From assembly GCA_041685755.1 (NCBI GenBank), contig JAWLFC010000007.1, forward strand, positions 1 through 62,557: 62,557 nucleotides of DNA. The letters run 5' to 3'. Shown in pieces: positions 1 through 7,325 of the stretch; position 1 is the first letter of the stretch, and each line of letters begins with the position of its first letter. The DNA is from Sva-07 sp041685755. GTDB lineage: Bacteria; Actinomycetota; Acidimicrobiia; Acidimicrobiales; Ilumatobacteraceae. The notes beneath the pieces were generated by a model, which saw only the letters and a list, made by a program, of their open reading frames with translations, did not search any database and was not told where the DNA came from. Made by a program: the position numbers and the translations under genes.

Positions 1-474
1 CACCGGAACGTGGAAGAGCGCACCGGCGGACGCCCGCACGACCTTGGGGTTGAACGCGTCGACGCTGCCGGGGGTGAGTACGACGGCGTCGGCGCCGGCG
101 GCTTCGGCCGAACGCAGGATCGTGCCCAGGTTGCCGGGGTCGGCGATGCGGTCGAGCACGACGACGAAGTTCGCCGAGCCGAGCAGCTCGACCGACGTCG
201 CCGGGATGACCACGATCGCGATCGGCGCCTGCGGGGTCTCGGTCGACGCCACCCGTTCGAGCACGCCCTCGGCGAGCTCGAACACGGCGCCGGCCCCCTC
301 GACGGCGGCCTCGGAGCCCTCGGGCACGAACTGTGCCTCGACACTCCAACCCGCGGCCACCGCCTCGGCCACGAGCACGGGACCCTCGACGACGAACCGA
401 CCGGCGTCGTGACGCGAACTGCGGCGCCCGATGAGGCGCCGCAGTTGCTGTACTCGAGTGTGGGTGAACGCCAG
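1..474 (-). CDS. TrmH/SpoU-family RNA 2'-O-methyltransferase, 3' end cut by window edge
   Basis: This is the upstream part of a SpoU-class methylase that would 2'-O-methylate rRNA or tRNA using SAM. The visible protein has the substrate-binding N-terminus (R..DAGRFVVEGPVLV), SpoU motif 1 (DRIADPGNLGTILRSA) and part of motif 2 (NPKVVRASAGALFHVPV) just before the edge. It lies 3' of rplT, a common position for this family. No ATG, GTG or TTG occurs in frame before the conserved start region. CTG codons at 480 or 474 are the only plausible initiators, so the start is uncertain. Translation is probably coupled to rplT, whose stop is at 477. The target nucleotide cannot be told from sequence. Confidence 0.85.
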   Translation of the reverse strand, partial: MAFTHTRVQQLRRLIGRRSSRHDAGRFVVEGPVLVAEAVAAGWSVEAQFVPEGSEAAVEGAGAVFELAEGVLERVASTETPQAPIAIVVIPATSVELLGSANFVVVLDRIADPGNLGTILRSAEAAGADAVVLTPGSVDAFNPKVVRASAGALFHVPV

Positions 475-476
475 TG

Positions 477-833
477 TCAGGACAGGGCGCCCTTGGCGGT
501 GTCGACGAGCTTGGCGAACGCTGCCGGGTCGGTGATCGCCAGATCCGAGAGGATCTTGCGGTCGACCTCGATGCCGGCGGCGTTGAGACCGGCGATGAAC
601 CGGCTGTAGCTCATGTCGTGCTGACGGGTGCCGGCGTTGATCCGCTGGATCCACAGACGGCGCATCTCACCCTTGCGGGCGCGACGGTCGCGGAAGGCGT
701 AGTTGCCCGACCGCATCACCTGTTCGTTGGCGGCGCGGAACGAACGGCTCTTGTTGCCGTAGTAGCCCTTGGCCTGCTTCAGTACCTTCTTGTGGCGCTT
801 CTTCGACGCCACACCACGCTTCACACGTGCCAT
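477..833 (-). CDS. rplT: 50S ribosomal protein L20
   Basis: L20 binds 23S rRNA early in assembly of the large subunit. The 118-residue protein begins MARVKRGVASKKRHKK and carries the conserved GYYGNKSRSFR and RRLWIQRINA segments, full length for the family. It follows rpmI by 27 bases in the classic infC-rpmI-rplT operon. A strong ribosome site (GAGGAGG) lies 6 to 7 bases before the ATG. In several bacteria L20 represses this operon by binding its mRNA; no L20-binding fold was identified here. Confidence 0.98.
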   Translation of the reverse strand: MARVKRGVASKKRHKKVLKQAKGYYGNKSRSFRAANEQVMRSGNYAFRDRRARKGEMRRLWIQRINAGTRQHDMSYSRFIAGLNAAGIEVDRKILSDLAITDPAAFAKLVDTAKGALS

Positions 834-860
834 TTCGGTTCCTCCTCTGTCTCGGACGTC

Positions 861-1058
861 TCAGCGCTCGGCGAGGAGGCGCTTGATCTTCTTCTCGTCG
901 CTCGAGTGGACGTCGGCGTCGCGGTCGAGGCGGTGCTTGCGCGACGACGACTTGTACTCGAACTTGTGCTGGTTGTTCTGCTGCTCGTGGCGCAGACGGC
1001 CGCTACCGGTCTTCTTGAACCGTTTCGCTGCCGTCTTCGACGTCTTCATCTTGGGCAT
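861..1058 (-). CDS. rpmI: 50S ribosomal protein L35
   Basis: L35 is a small basic protein of the large ribosomal subunit. The 65 residues start MPKMKTSKTAAKRFKKTG, matching the family from end to end. The ATG is preceded by AAGGAG with a six-base spacer, and that ribosome site lies inside the 3' end of infC. The two genes overlap by 56 bases in different frames, so the acidic IF3 tail and the start of L35 share DNA. Confidence 0.97.
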   Translation of the reverse strand: MPKMKTSKTAAKRFKKTGSGRLRHEQQNNQHKFEYKSSSRKHRLDRDADVHSSDEKKIKRLLAER

Positions 1059-1665
1059 CTGATGCTCCTTGTGCTGCTTCGCTCGCCGCCTCGCGCTCTG
1101 CTTCGGCGGCTGCCTTCTTCATGGCTTCCTGGGCCTTCTTGTCGGGCGACAGCGTCATCGACATGCTGCGGCCCTCGAGACGGGCCTGCGTGTCGACCTT
1201 GGCTGCCGGACCCACCGCTTCGAGTACGTCGTCGAGGATCTTCGTGCCCAGTTCGGGGTGCGCCATCTCACGGCCACGGAACTGCAGGGTGACCTTGACC
1301 TTGTGGCCCTCTTCGATGAAGCGGATCACGTTGCGGGTCTTGGTGTCGAAGTCGCCCTTGCCGATCTTGGGCCGGTACTTCACTTCCTTGACCGACACGT
1401 TGGTCGACTTCTTGCGGGCTTCTTTGGCCTTCTGTCCCTCTTCGTACTTGAACTTGCCGTAATCCATGATCCGGCACACGGGCGGGTTGGCGTTGGGTGC
1501 CACTTCCACCAGGTCGAGTTCGAAGCCTCGGGCCATTCTCAGAGCATCGGGAACGGGCTTGATTCCGAGTTGGTCACCGGTGGGTCCGATGAGTCGGACT
1601 TCCCGGGATCGGATTCGGTCGTTGATCCGGTGCTGGTCGCCGCGTTGGTCCTGTCGCGGTGCTAT
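1003..1665 (-). CDS. infC: translation initiation factor IF-3, probable AUA start
   Basis: IF-3 binds the 30S subunit, keeps subunits apart and proofreads initiator tRNA and start codon. From 1665 the protein is 220 residues: an N-domain beginning around INDRIRSREVRLIGP, the linker, and the C-domain (VAPNANPPVCRIMDYGKF, then GKGDFDTK). An Ala/Glu/Asp-rich tail of about 35 residues follows. The first in-frame ATG (1536) would delete most of the N-domain, and the frame is open back to a stop just upstream of 1665. The only codon with a well-spaced ribosome site is ATA at 1665–1663, with AGGAG at 1675–1679 nine bases upstream. Rare AUU/AUC/AUA starts are known for infC and allow IF-3 to repress itself. 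The start is inferred; the gene identity is secure. Confidence 0.93.
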   Translation of the reverse strand: MAPRQDQRGDQHRINDRIRSREVRLIGPTGDQLGIKPVPDALRMARGFELDLVEVAPNANPPVCRIMDYGKFKYEEGQKAKEARKKSTNVSVKEVKYRPKIGKGDFDTKTRNVIRFIEEGHKVKVTLQFRGREMAHPELGTKILDDVLEAVGPAAKVDTQARLEGRSMSMTLSPDKKAQEAMKKAAAEAEREAASEAAQGASDAQDEDVEDGSETVQEDR

Positions 1666-1674
1666 GGCTGATCA

Positions 1675-1679
1675 CTCCT
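1675..1679 (-). promoter_or_regulatory. ribosome-binding site that fixes the infC start
   Basis: On the minus strand this reads AGGAG, nine bases before the ATA codon at 1665. An in-frame TGA lies between the two, so no longer version of IF-3 is possible from this site. Confidence 0.7.
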
Positions 1680-1695
1680 GTGCAATGGGCCTCCC

Positions 1696-1732
1696 CAGTG
1701 TCTGAATTGCAGTGTCTGAACTGCGATGTCTG
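1696..1732. repeat. 14-bp direct repeats upstream of infC
   Basis: Two near-identical 14-base units (CAGTGTCTGAATTG at 1696–1709 and CAGTGTCTGAACTG at 1710–1723) are followed by a partial third (CGATGTCTG). They begin 31 bases upstream of the infC start, in the 240-base gap between infC and the DUF1844 gene. They could be a regulator site for the infC operon. The rest of the gap shows nothing else convincing except the hexamer at 1893. Confidence 0.45.
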
Positions 1733-1892
1733 TGTTGGTGCTCGACGCGAACTGCACGCGGAGCGACCCGACACGGCGGCGAGTCATCGCTCGTCGCTGG
1801 GGCTGGTCTCAGCCTTGTGACCTGGGCGCACCTGTGCTGTCGCGACGGTGGCCAGGTGGGGGTCACCCCCACTTCGCCTCAATTGTTGTCGG

Positions 1893-1898
1893 TAGGGT
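1893..1898 (+). promoter_or_regulatory. -10 element TAGGGT, leaderless promoter of the DUF1844 gene
   Basis: TAGGGT is followed by seven bases and then the GTG at 1906. Transcription would begin at or next to the start codon. There is no ribosome site, which fits a leaderless mRNA. Confidence 0.55.
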
Positions 1899-1905
1899 AG
1901 CGCCC

Positions 1906-2307
1906 GTGAGCGACGAAACCTCTGACCCCACCGCCGGCGACCACTCCGACGAGTCCCTGGGGGAGCACGAGCCCCTCGACCAGGAGCAGCTCGATGCGCT
2001 CGCCGACGCCGAGGCGGCGATGAACGAGGCCCGCGCCCGTCTGGCCGAGGTGCCCGCCGAGGTCGTGATCACGAACCACGTGATGGGGTTGTACGAGCTG
2101 GCGGCGATCCACCTGTCGGCCACGCCCCCCGACCTGCGCCAGGCCGTGCTGGCGATCGACGCCGTCGCCTGCCTGGTCGACGGCCTCGGCGAGCGTCTCG
2201 GTGACGACGCCACCACGATGCAGGACGCCCTGGCCAACATCCGCCTCGCGTTCGTGCAGATCAAGGGCCAGGTCGGCGCGCCGGCGACGAGCGAGGACGC
2301 CGGCTGA
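1906..2307 (+). CDS. DUF1844 family protein
   Basis: This is a small soluble acidic protein of 133 residues whose core (TNHVMGLYELAAIHLS, then DAVACLVDGLGERLG) matches the DUF1844 family. The function is unknown, but the family is often encoded beside infC in actinobacteria, as here. The first 45 residues are an Asp/Glu-rich, probably disordered leader. The GTG at 1906 was chosen because a TAGGGT hexamer lies seven bases upstream; the open frame extends to 1726 without a good start. Its 3' end overlaps the convergent ATL gene by 47 bases. Confidence 0.85.
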   Translation: MSDETSDPTAGDHSDESLGEHEPLDQEQLDALADAEAAMNEARARLAEVPAEVVITNHVMGLYELAAIHLSATPPDLRQAVLAIDAVACLVDGLGERLGDDATTMQDALANIRLAFVQIKGQVGAPATSEDAG

Positions 2308-2596
2308 ACCGGCCGACCGGCGCGTCGACGACGCGATCGTCGTGCAGCGTCACGCCCTCGGATCCCAGCAACTCGGCCTGGAGCACCCGGTCGGTCGCCC
2401 GGAGACGGCCGGACGCGTCGACCACCCGCCACCACGGCACGTCGTGGTCGGTCGTGGCGAGGATCCGCCCCACGAGGCGGGCCTGCTTCGGGTGCCCGGC
2501 GACGTCGGCGACGTCGCCGTAGGTCGTCACCTCGCCTTCGCCCACGGCCATCAGGACGTCGACGATGTCGTGTTCACGACGCGTTCGATCGGTCAC
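2261..2596 (-). CDS. alkyltransferase-like (ATL) protein, MGMT-related
   Basis: ATL proteins bind O6-alkylguanine lesions and hand them to nucleotide excision repair without removing the alkyl group. The 111-residue protein is essentially one MGMT-type DNA-binding domain: helix-turn-helix around EVTTYGDVADVAG (about 22–34), then the active-site loop PWWRVV (54–59), where true methyltransferases have PCHRV. Loss of the cysteine marks it as ATL rather than a repair methyltransferase. The chosen GTG start overlaps the end of the cold-shock-like gene, continuing the hisG operon. The downstream end overlaps the convergent DUF1844 gene. Confidence 0.85.
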   Translation of the reverse strand: MTDRTRREHDIVDVLMAVGEGEVTTYGDVADVAGHPKQARLVGRILATTDHDVPWWRVVDASGRLRATDRVLQAELLGSEGVTLHDDRVVDAPVGRFSRRPRSSPARRPGP

Positions 2597-2807
2597 CGAT
2601 GCCCGCCGCCTCCCATCGACCGAGCTTGGCCAGGAGCCCGAAGTCGACGTCGGCGCCGACGGCGATCGTCCGCGACCCGTCGGCGATCTCGATGCAGTGG
2701 AACGGGTACTCGCCGCCGTCGGCCCCCGTGACGACACCGAGGCCGGCTGACTCGTCGAAGGCCGTGACGGTGCCCCGGCGTGAGGTGCTGTGCCCGAGCT
2801 CGGTCAC
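2574..2807 (-). CDS. cold-shock-domain-like small protein
   Basis: The 77-residue protein looks like a divergent single OB-fold cold-shock domain: GTVTAFDESAGLGVV, then YPFHCIEIADGSRTI and a final GRWEA. The usual RNA-binding FGFI and VFVH aromatic patches are degenerate, so nucleic-acid binding is uncertain. Its GTG start overlaps the hisG stop by four bases (GTGA), and its end overlaps the ATL start. It is therefore probably translated with hisG and ATL. Such divergent proteins are common in actinobacteria without an assigned role. Confidence 0.75.
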   Translation of the reverse strand: MTELGHSTSRRGTVTAFDESAGLGVVTGADGGEYPFHCIEIADGSRTIAVGADVDFGLLAKLGRWEAAGIGDRSNAS

Positions 2808-3676
2808 GGCACGATCTTGGCGATCGCCATCTCGACGAGGTCGGTGGCGCCGGCGGCGATCAGCGCCGGGATGACGAGGTTGATCCGCTGCTTCTCGACG
2901 ACCGACTCCACGGCGTAGCCACCGCCGGCCAGCGGCGACATCGTCGGCGACTTCATCGACGGGAGCACCCCCAGCACGGCGTCCTTGGCCTCCTCGGTGA
3001 CGTTGAGCTTGAGCAGCACGCGTCCGCGGGCGTCGAGGACACCGTTCAGCAGGGTCATGATCTCGTCCATCGCCCGGCGCTTCTCGGGGTCCTTCGCCGC
3101 CGCCGGGTTGGCGACGACCTCGGTGTACGACGACAGGATCGTGTCGATCACCTTGAGCCCGGCGGCGCGCAGCGCCCGGCCGGTCTCGGTGATCTCGACC
3201 ACGCAGTCGGCGATGTCGGGGATCTTCGCCTCGGTCGCCCCGTACGACAGGCGCACCTCGGCATCGACGCCGTGGTCGGCGAAGAACCGCTTGGTCAACT
3301 CGGGGTACTCCGACTGGACGCGGACTCCGTCGGGCAGGTCGGCGACCGACTGCGCCGGGCTGTCGCCGGCGACGGCGACGACCAGCTTGATCGGGTTGCT
3401 CGTCGCCTTGGAGTACTTCAGCTCGCCGAGGCTCTCGACGACGCTCCCGGTCTCCTCGACCCAGTCACGGCCGGTGATGCCGACGTCGAACAGGCCCTCG
3501 GCGACGTACATCGGGATCTCCTGCGGTCGCAGGATCCGCACCGACTCGATCCGGGGGTCGTCGACGGTGGCCTGGTAGTCGACCGTCGAGGACCGGCGGA
3601 CGGGAAGGTCGGCCGCGTCGAACAACTCGAGCGTCGCCTTCTCCAAGGATCCCTTCGGCAGCACCAGTCGCAACAT
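2804..3676 (-). CDS. hisG: ATP phosphoribosyltransferase, long form
   Basis: HisG joins ATP and PRPP in the first, histidine-inhibited step of histidine synthesis. The 290-residue protein starts MLRLVLPKGSLEKATLELF and has the FDVGITGRDWVEE segment and the DCVVEITETGRAL PRPP loop. The C-terminal regulatory domain of long-form HisG includes LGVLPSMKSPTMSPLAGGG. The long form does not need a HisZ partner. A TAGCCT hexamer eight bases before the ATG suggests its own leaderless promoter after the mog gene. No other his genes are nearby. Confidence 0.96.
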   Translation of the reverse strand: MLRLVLPKGSLEKATLELFDAADLPVRRSSTVDYQATVDDPRIESVRILRPQEIPMYVAEGLFDVGITGRDWVEETGSVVESLGELKYSKATSNPIKLVVAVAGDSPAQSVADLPDGVRVQSEYPELTKRFFADHGVDAEVRLSYGATEAKIPDIADCVVEITETGRALRAAGLKVIDTILSSYTEVVANPAAAKDPEKRRAMDEIMTLLNGVLDARGRVLLKLNVTEEAKDAVLGVLPSMKSPTMSPLAGGGYAVESVVEKQRINLVIPALIAAGATDLVEMAIAKIVP

Positions 3677-3684
3677 GTCCGCCG

Positions 3685-3690
3685 AGGCTA
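3685..3690 (-). promoter_or_regulatory. -10 element TAGCCT before hisG
   Basis: TAGCCT on the minus strand stands eight bases before the hisG ATG, in the 28-base gap after the mog stop. It fits a leaderless internal promoter giving hisG expression independent of the def-fmt operon. Confidence 0.5.
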
Positions 3691-3704
3691 ACCCCGGGCG
3701 AACC

Positions 3705-4187
3705 TCAGTGGGACGTGTCGGTGTCGTGGAGCAGGCGCAGGGCGTGCGGGAGGACGTCGATCACGGCGTCGAGTTGCTCGATGCAACCCCTGGTGCTCCC
3801 CGGCGTGTTCACGACGATCGCCTGACCGCGCACGCCGGCGATCCCGCGTGACAACCGGCCGAGCGGATTGCACAGGCGCATCGCCTCGGCCAGGCCCGGC
3901 GCCTCGCGCTCGACGACCGCCCGGGTGCCCTCCGGTGTCTGGTCGCGGGGCGCGAATCCGGTACCGCCCGTGGTGACGACCAGGCCGGCGAAACCGGCAC
4001 ACAGCTCGGTGAGTGTCGCCGCCACGGCCTCGGCCCCGTCGGCGGTCACGCCGTGCTCGACGACGTCGAAGCCGTGAGAACCGAGGTGGTCGACCAGGGC
4101 CCGCCCGCTGAGGTCGTCGCGTGTGCCGTGGGCGACGCCGTCGCTGACCGTGAGCACCTTGGCACGTGGAGGATCCGGCTCGGTCAC
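3705..4187 (-). CDS. MogA/MoaB-type molybdopterin adenylyltransferase domain protein
   Basis: This 160-residue, single-domain MoCF-biosynthesis protein would adenylylate molybdopterin before molybdenum insertion. It shows the N-terminal VLTVSDGVA strand, the TTGGTGFAPRDQTPEGT nucleotide loop (about 80–96), and the closing VVNTPGS segment. The GTG start overlaps the rsmB stop (GTGA). Assignment to MogA versus MoaB cannot be made from sequence alone. A mobA-like gene lies far away at 40441, so molybdenum cofactor genes are scattered. Confidence 0.88.
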   Translation of the reverse strand: MTEPDPPRAKVLTVSDGVAHGTRDDLSGRALVDHLGSHGFDVVEHGVTADGAEAVAATLTELCAGFAGLVVTTGGTGFAPRDQTPEGTRAVVEREAPGLAEAMRLCNPLGRLSRGIAGVRGQAIVVNTPGSTRGCIEQLDAVIDVLPHALRLLHDTDTSH

Positions 4188-5335
4188 GAGACCCGACGGT
4201 ACCGAATCAGCACCATTGCGTCGGTGTCGGCGTCGTGGGGAAGCACGCGCCAACCCTGAGCGAACGGCCGCCACTGCCCCGTGGCCGGTGGCGTCGGATC
4301 GACCTCGAAGCCGGCCGGGGTCGGGTGGTCGACCGACTCCTCGGCGGTGATCGTGCACACGCTGTAGACGAGGCGACCGCCCGGTGCGACGAGCTCGGCC
4401 GACGCCGTCAGCAACCGGGCCTGCAGTCGCGCCAGCTCGCCGATGTCGTCGGGCCGGATGCGCCAGCGGGCATCGGCTCGCCGGCGCAGCGCACCGAGGC
4501 CCGAACACGGTGCGTCGAGCAGCACCGCATCGAACGAGCGGGGCCGGAACGCTGGGGCCGTGCCGTCCGCCGCCACGACCGGCAGCTGGAGCCCCAGCGC
4601 AGCGACGTTCTCGGCGACCAACCGGGCCCGGCCGACGCGCTGGTCGGCGGCGATCACCCGGGCGCCGCCGCTCGCCATCGCCGTGGCCTTGCCGCCCGGC
4701 GCCGCGCACACGTCGAGCACCCGCTCCCCCGGTGCTGCGCCGACCGCGGCGGCGACCCACTGCGACGACTCGTCCTGGACGTAGCCATCGGCCCGCGTGG
4801 TGACCGGCGGGGGCTCGTTCATCCGCTCCAGCGCCGGCACGGCGTCGTCGCCGAGTTCAGCGTGGAAGCGCTCGACCATCCAGTCGGGGTAGCTGAGCCG
4901 GGCGCCGTCGGACGGCCACGACATCTCCTCGATCGAGAGCCGTGAGACCTTGCGGAGCACCGCGTTGACGAACCCCCGGGTCCGCTTCGGGGCGAGCCCG
5001 ACCGTTTCACCGACGGCGGCATGGGGAGGCACCCCGGCGAACACCAGCTGGTACGCACCGAGGCGCAGCACCGAACGGGTGGCATCGTCGGGTGGCGAGG
5101 TGACGAACCGGTCGATCACCGAATCGCACGCCCGACGCATCCGGGTCGTGCCGTAGACGAGCTCGGTGACGAATCGCCGGTCCATGTCGCTCAACCCGGA
5201 GCTCGCCAGCATCGGCCCGAGCACCAGGTTGGCGTAGGCGCCGTCGGCCTCGATCCGCCGCAGCGCGTCGAGCGCCACGCGACGGGCGGGCCGGTCGCCG
5301 CCGGGGCCGGCGCGATCGGTGTGCAGCGCCGTCAC
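4184..5335 (-). CDS. rsmB: 16S rRNA (cytosine-967-C5)-methyltransferase
   Basis: RsmB makes m5C967 in 16S rRNA. The 383-residue protein has an N-terminal NusB-like domain (about 20–145) and a Rossmann methylase domain. The latter contains the SAM loop VLDVCAAPGGKATAMA, the DAPCSGLG catalytic-cysteine motif, and the second cysteine in VYSVCTITAEE. The GTG start overlaps the fmt stop by four bases. The fmt-rsmB order with def upstream is the widely conserved arrangement. Confidence 0.95.
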   Translation of the reverse strand: MTALHTDRAGPGGDRPARRVALDALRRIEADGAYANLVLGPMLASSGLSDMDRRFVTELVYGTTRMRRACDSVIDRFVTSPPDDATRSVLRLGAYQLVFAGVPPHAAVGETVGLAPKRTRGFVNAVLRKVSRLSIEEMSWPSDGARLSYPDWMVERFHAELGDDAVPALERMNEPPPVTTRADGYVQDESSQWVAAAVGAAPGERVLDVCAAPGGKATAMASGGARVIAADQRVGRARLVAENVAALGLQLPVVAADGTAPAFRPRSFDAVLLDAPCSGLGALRRRADARWRIRPDDIGELARLQARLLTASAELVAPGGRLVYSVCTITAEESVDHPTPAGFEVDPTPPATGQWRPFAQGWRVLPHDADTDAMVLIRYRRVS

Positions 5336-6153
5336 GACGGCCCGAACAGCTCGCCGGCGGCGGGGCGCGCACCGTTGCGCCACGCCCCGAAGTCCATGGC
5401 CGCCTTGCCCTCGGGCTGGACCACCTCGGGTCGCAGCTCGCCGTCGACGAGCCGGGCGGCGAGGATCTTCAGCCGCTTGCCGCGGAATGTCGTCCAGGCG
5501 CCCCCGATGCGGATCAGGCGGTGAATCTCCTCCGCCGGCCGGGTCCAGTCGATCTCGAAGTCGTCCGAGGTGAACTTGGCGGCGTGGGTGACCTCGCCGG
5601 TCTGTGGCTCGGGTTCGCCGAGGGGTGCCGACAGCGTCTCGACGAGCAGGTCGGTCCCCACCTCGACGAGCTCGGCGCGCAGCTGCTGCGCTGTGGTCGC
5701 CGGGCCGATGGGCACCTCGCGCCGGGCGTACACCCCGCCGGTGTCGAGACCCTCCTCGAGGGCCATCACGCACACGCCGGTCACGTCGTCGCCGGCGAGG
5801 ATCGCCCGCTCGACCGGCGCCGCTCCGCGCCAACGCGGCAGCAGCGAGAAGTGCAGATTCACCATCGGGAGCACCGCGAGCACGTGGGGCTTCACCAGCT
5901 CGCCGAACGCCACCACGACGCCGAGCTCGGCACCCTCGTCGCGCACCGCCGTCAGCGCGTCGTCGACGTCGTGCGAGACCGGTAGACCCAGTTCGAGCGC
6001 CGTCTCCTTCACCGGGCTCGGCGACACCGCACGACCGCGACCACGGCGCTTGTCGGCGCGTGTCACGACCAGCACGATCTCGTGGCCGGCAGCCACCAGC
6101 GCCCGCAACGGTGGCACGGCCATGTCGGGCGTGCCGAGGTAGACGAGCTTCAC
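5332..6153 (-). CDS. fmt: methionyl-tRNA formyltransferase
   Basis: Fmt transfers a formyl group from 10-formyl-THF to initiator Met-tRNA. The protein starts MKLVYLGTPDMAVPPL and carries the catalytic NLHFSLLPRWRGAAPV region with its Asn and His. The C-terminal domain begins near DFEIDWTRPAEEIHRLIR. At 273 residues it is somewhat shorter than the usual 305–320, with a trimmed C-terminal OB domain. The start is GTG, ten bases after the def stop, so deformylase and formylase are co-expressed. Confidence 0.95.
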   Translation of the reverse strand: MKLVYLGTPDMAVPPLRALVAAGHEIVLVVTRADKRRGRGRAVSPSPVKETALELGLPVSHDVDDALTAVRDEGAELGVVVAFGELVKPHVLAVLPMVNLHFSLLPRWRGAAPVERAILAGDDVTGVCVMALEEGLDTGGVYARREVPIGPATTAQQLRAELVEVGTDLLVETLSAPLGEPEPQTGEVTHAAKFTSDDFEIDWTRPAEEIHRLIRIGGAWTTFRGKRLKILAARLVDGELRPEVVQPEGKAAMDFGAWRNGARPAAGELFGPS

Positions 6154-6163
6154 GAACCGACGC

Positions 6164-6703
6164 TCATCCGAGGCCGAGTCGCCGGCGGATCGGCGCCCGC
6201 GACGACTGGCGAGCGGCCTCCTCCTCGATCCGGCGGTACTCCTTCATCGCGTCCTTGCGTTGGTCGCCCTCGAGCCGGTCGAACATCAACACGCCGTTGA
6301 GGTGGTCGATCTCGTGCTGGAACATGCGCGCTTCGAGCTCGTCGGCCTCGATCTCGATGATCTCGCCGTTCAGGTCGACGCCGCGGACGAGCACCGTCTT
6401 CGGGCGCAGCATCTCGACGTAGAGGCCGGGAATCGACAGACACCCCTCGTCGTAGACCCACTCGCCGTCGGATTCGACGATCTCGGGGTTGATGATCGCG
6501 AGCGGGTTCTCGTCGATGTCCCACACGACGACCTGCTTCTGCACACCGATCTGCGGGGCGGCCAACGCGATGCCGTTGCCGGAGTCGACGAGCGTGTCGA
6601 ACATGTCGTCGACGAGTCGGATGATCTTGCCGTTGACGTCGTCGACGTGGGACGCGACGGTCTTCAGCACGGGATCGCCATAGGTGCGGATCGTGTGCGA
6701 CAT
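6164..6703 (-). CDS. def: peptide deformylase
   Basis: Def removes the N-formyl group from new proteins. The 179-residue enzyme has all three metal and catalytic motifs: GIALAAPQ (about 44–51), EGCLS with metal ligand Cys-88, and HEIDH (His-130, Glu-131, His-134). The ATG at 6703 lies seven bases after a TAGCCT hexamer (6711–6716), indicating leaderless transcription. It heads the def-fmt-rsmB-mog operon. The neighbouring methylase starts only 19 bases away on the other strand. Confidence 0.97.
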   Translation of the reverse strand: MSHTIRTYGDPVLKTVASHVDDVNGKIIRLVDDMFDTLVDSGNGIALAAPQIGVQKQVVVWDIDENPLAIINPEIVESDGEWVYDEGCLSIPGLYVEMLRPKTVLVRGVDLNGEIIEIEADELEARMFQHEIDHLNGVLMFDRLEGDQRKDAMKEYRRIEEEAARQSSRAPIRRRLGLG

Positions 6704-6709
6704 CCATGT

Positions 6710-6716
6710 CAGGCTA
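6710..6716. promoter_or_regulatory. overlapping divergent -10 elements, def and methylase
   Basis: The minus strand reads TAGCCT (6711–6716), seven bases before the def ATG. The plus strand reads CAGGCT (6710–6715), seven bases before the GTG at 6723. The two hexamers are nearly the same DNA read in both directions, so one melted region could serve both genes. Confidence 0.55.
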
Positions 6717-6722
6717 GGGGCC

Positions 6723-7325
6723 GTGCACGCCGAGCAGTACTTCGAGGACGATCCGAGCGTGCCCTCGGCGCCCGAGATCGTCGACGTCACACTCGCCGAC
6801 ACGGCGTTCACGATGGAGACCGATCGTGGCGTGTTCTCCCACGGCCATCTCGACACCGCCACCTCGCTGCTGCTGCGAGCGATGCTGCCGCTGGCCGGAT
6901 CCGGCGACCTGCTCGACCTCGGCTGCGGCGCCGGGCCGATCGCGCTGACGATGGCGCGCCGCTCCCCTGCGGCGACGGTGTGGGCGGTCGACGTCAACGC
7001 CCGCGCCCGCTCGCTGTGCGAGCGCAACGCCGAGCGCAACGCGATCACGAACATCCGTGTGGCTCGACCCGGCGACGTCCCCGACGACGTGCGCTTCGCC
7101 ACGATCTGGTCGAATCCTCCCATCCGCATCGGCAAGGCGGCGCTGCACGAGCTGCTGCTGACCTGGCTGGCGAAACTCACCCCCGGCGGCAGCGCCGCCC
7201 TCGTGGTCCAGAAGCATCTCGGCGCCGACTCGCTGCAGCGTTGGCTCGACGAGCACGGGTTCCCGACCCGGCGCGTCCTGTCCAAAGCCGGAACCCGCCT
7301 GCTCGTCGTCGACGCGGTGCGATGA
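6723..7325 (+). CDS. class I SAM-dependent methyltransferase, RsmC/RlmG-like
   Basis: The 200-residue protein has a complete MTS-type methylase fold: SAM loop LLDLGCGAGPIALTMA (about 60–75), acidic loop VWAVDVNARA, and the N6/N2-methylase NPP motif in TIWSNPPIRIGK. A pre-loop GVFSHGHLDTAT matches RsmC/RlmG enzymes that methylate guanine N2 in rRNA. It lacks their N-terminal half, as is usual for actinobacterial versions. The stop overlaps the ATG of the next gene (ATGA). The rRNA target is inferred from family only. Confidence 0.88.
   Translation: MHAEQYFEDDPSVPSAPEIVDVTLADTAFTMETDRGVFSHGHLDTATSLLLRAMLPLAGSGDLLDLGCGAGPIALTMARRSPAATVWAVDVNARARSLCERNAERNAITNIRVARPGDVPDDVRFATIWSNPPIRIGKAALHELLLTWLAKLTPGGSAALVVQKHLGADSLQRWLDEHGFPTRRVLSKAGTRLLVVDAVR

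Noticed and set aside
6260..7321. The long plus-strand open frame upstream of the PLP dehydratase
   Set aside because: The first 350 codons run antisense to def and out of frame through the methylase. Only the part from the ATG at 7322 is the real dehydratase.
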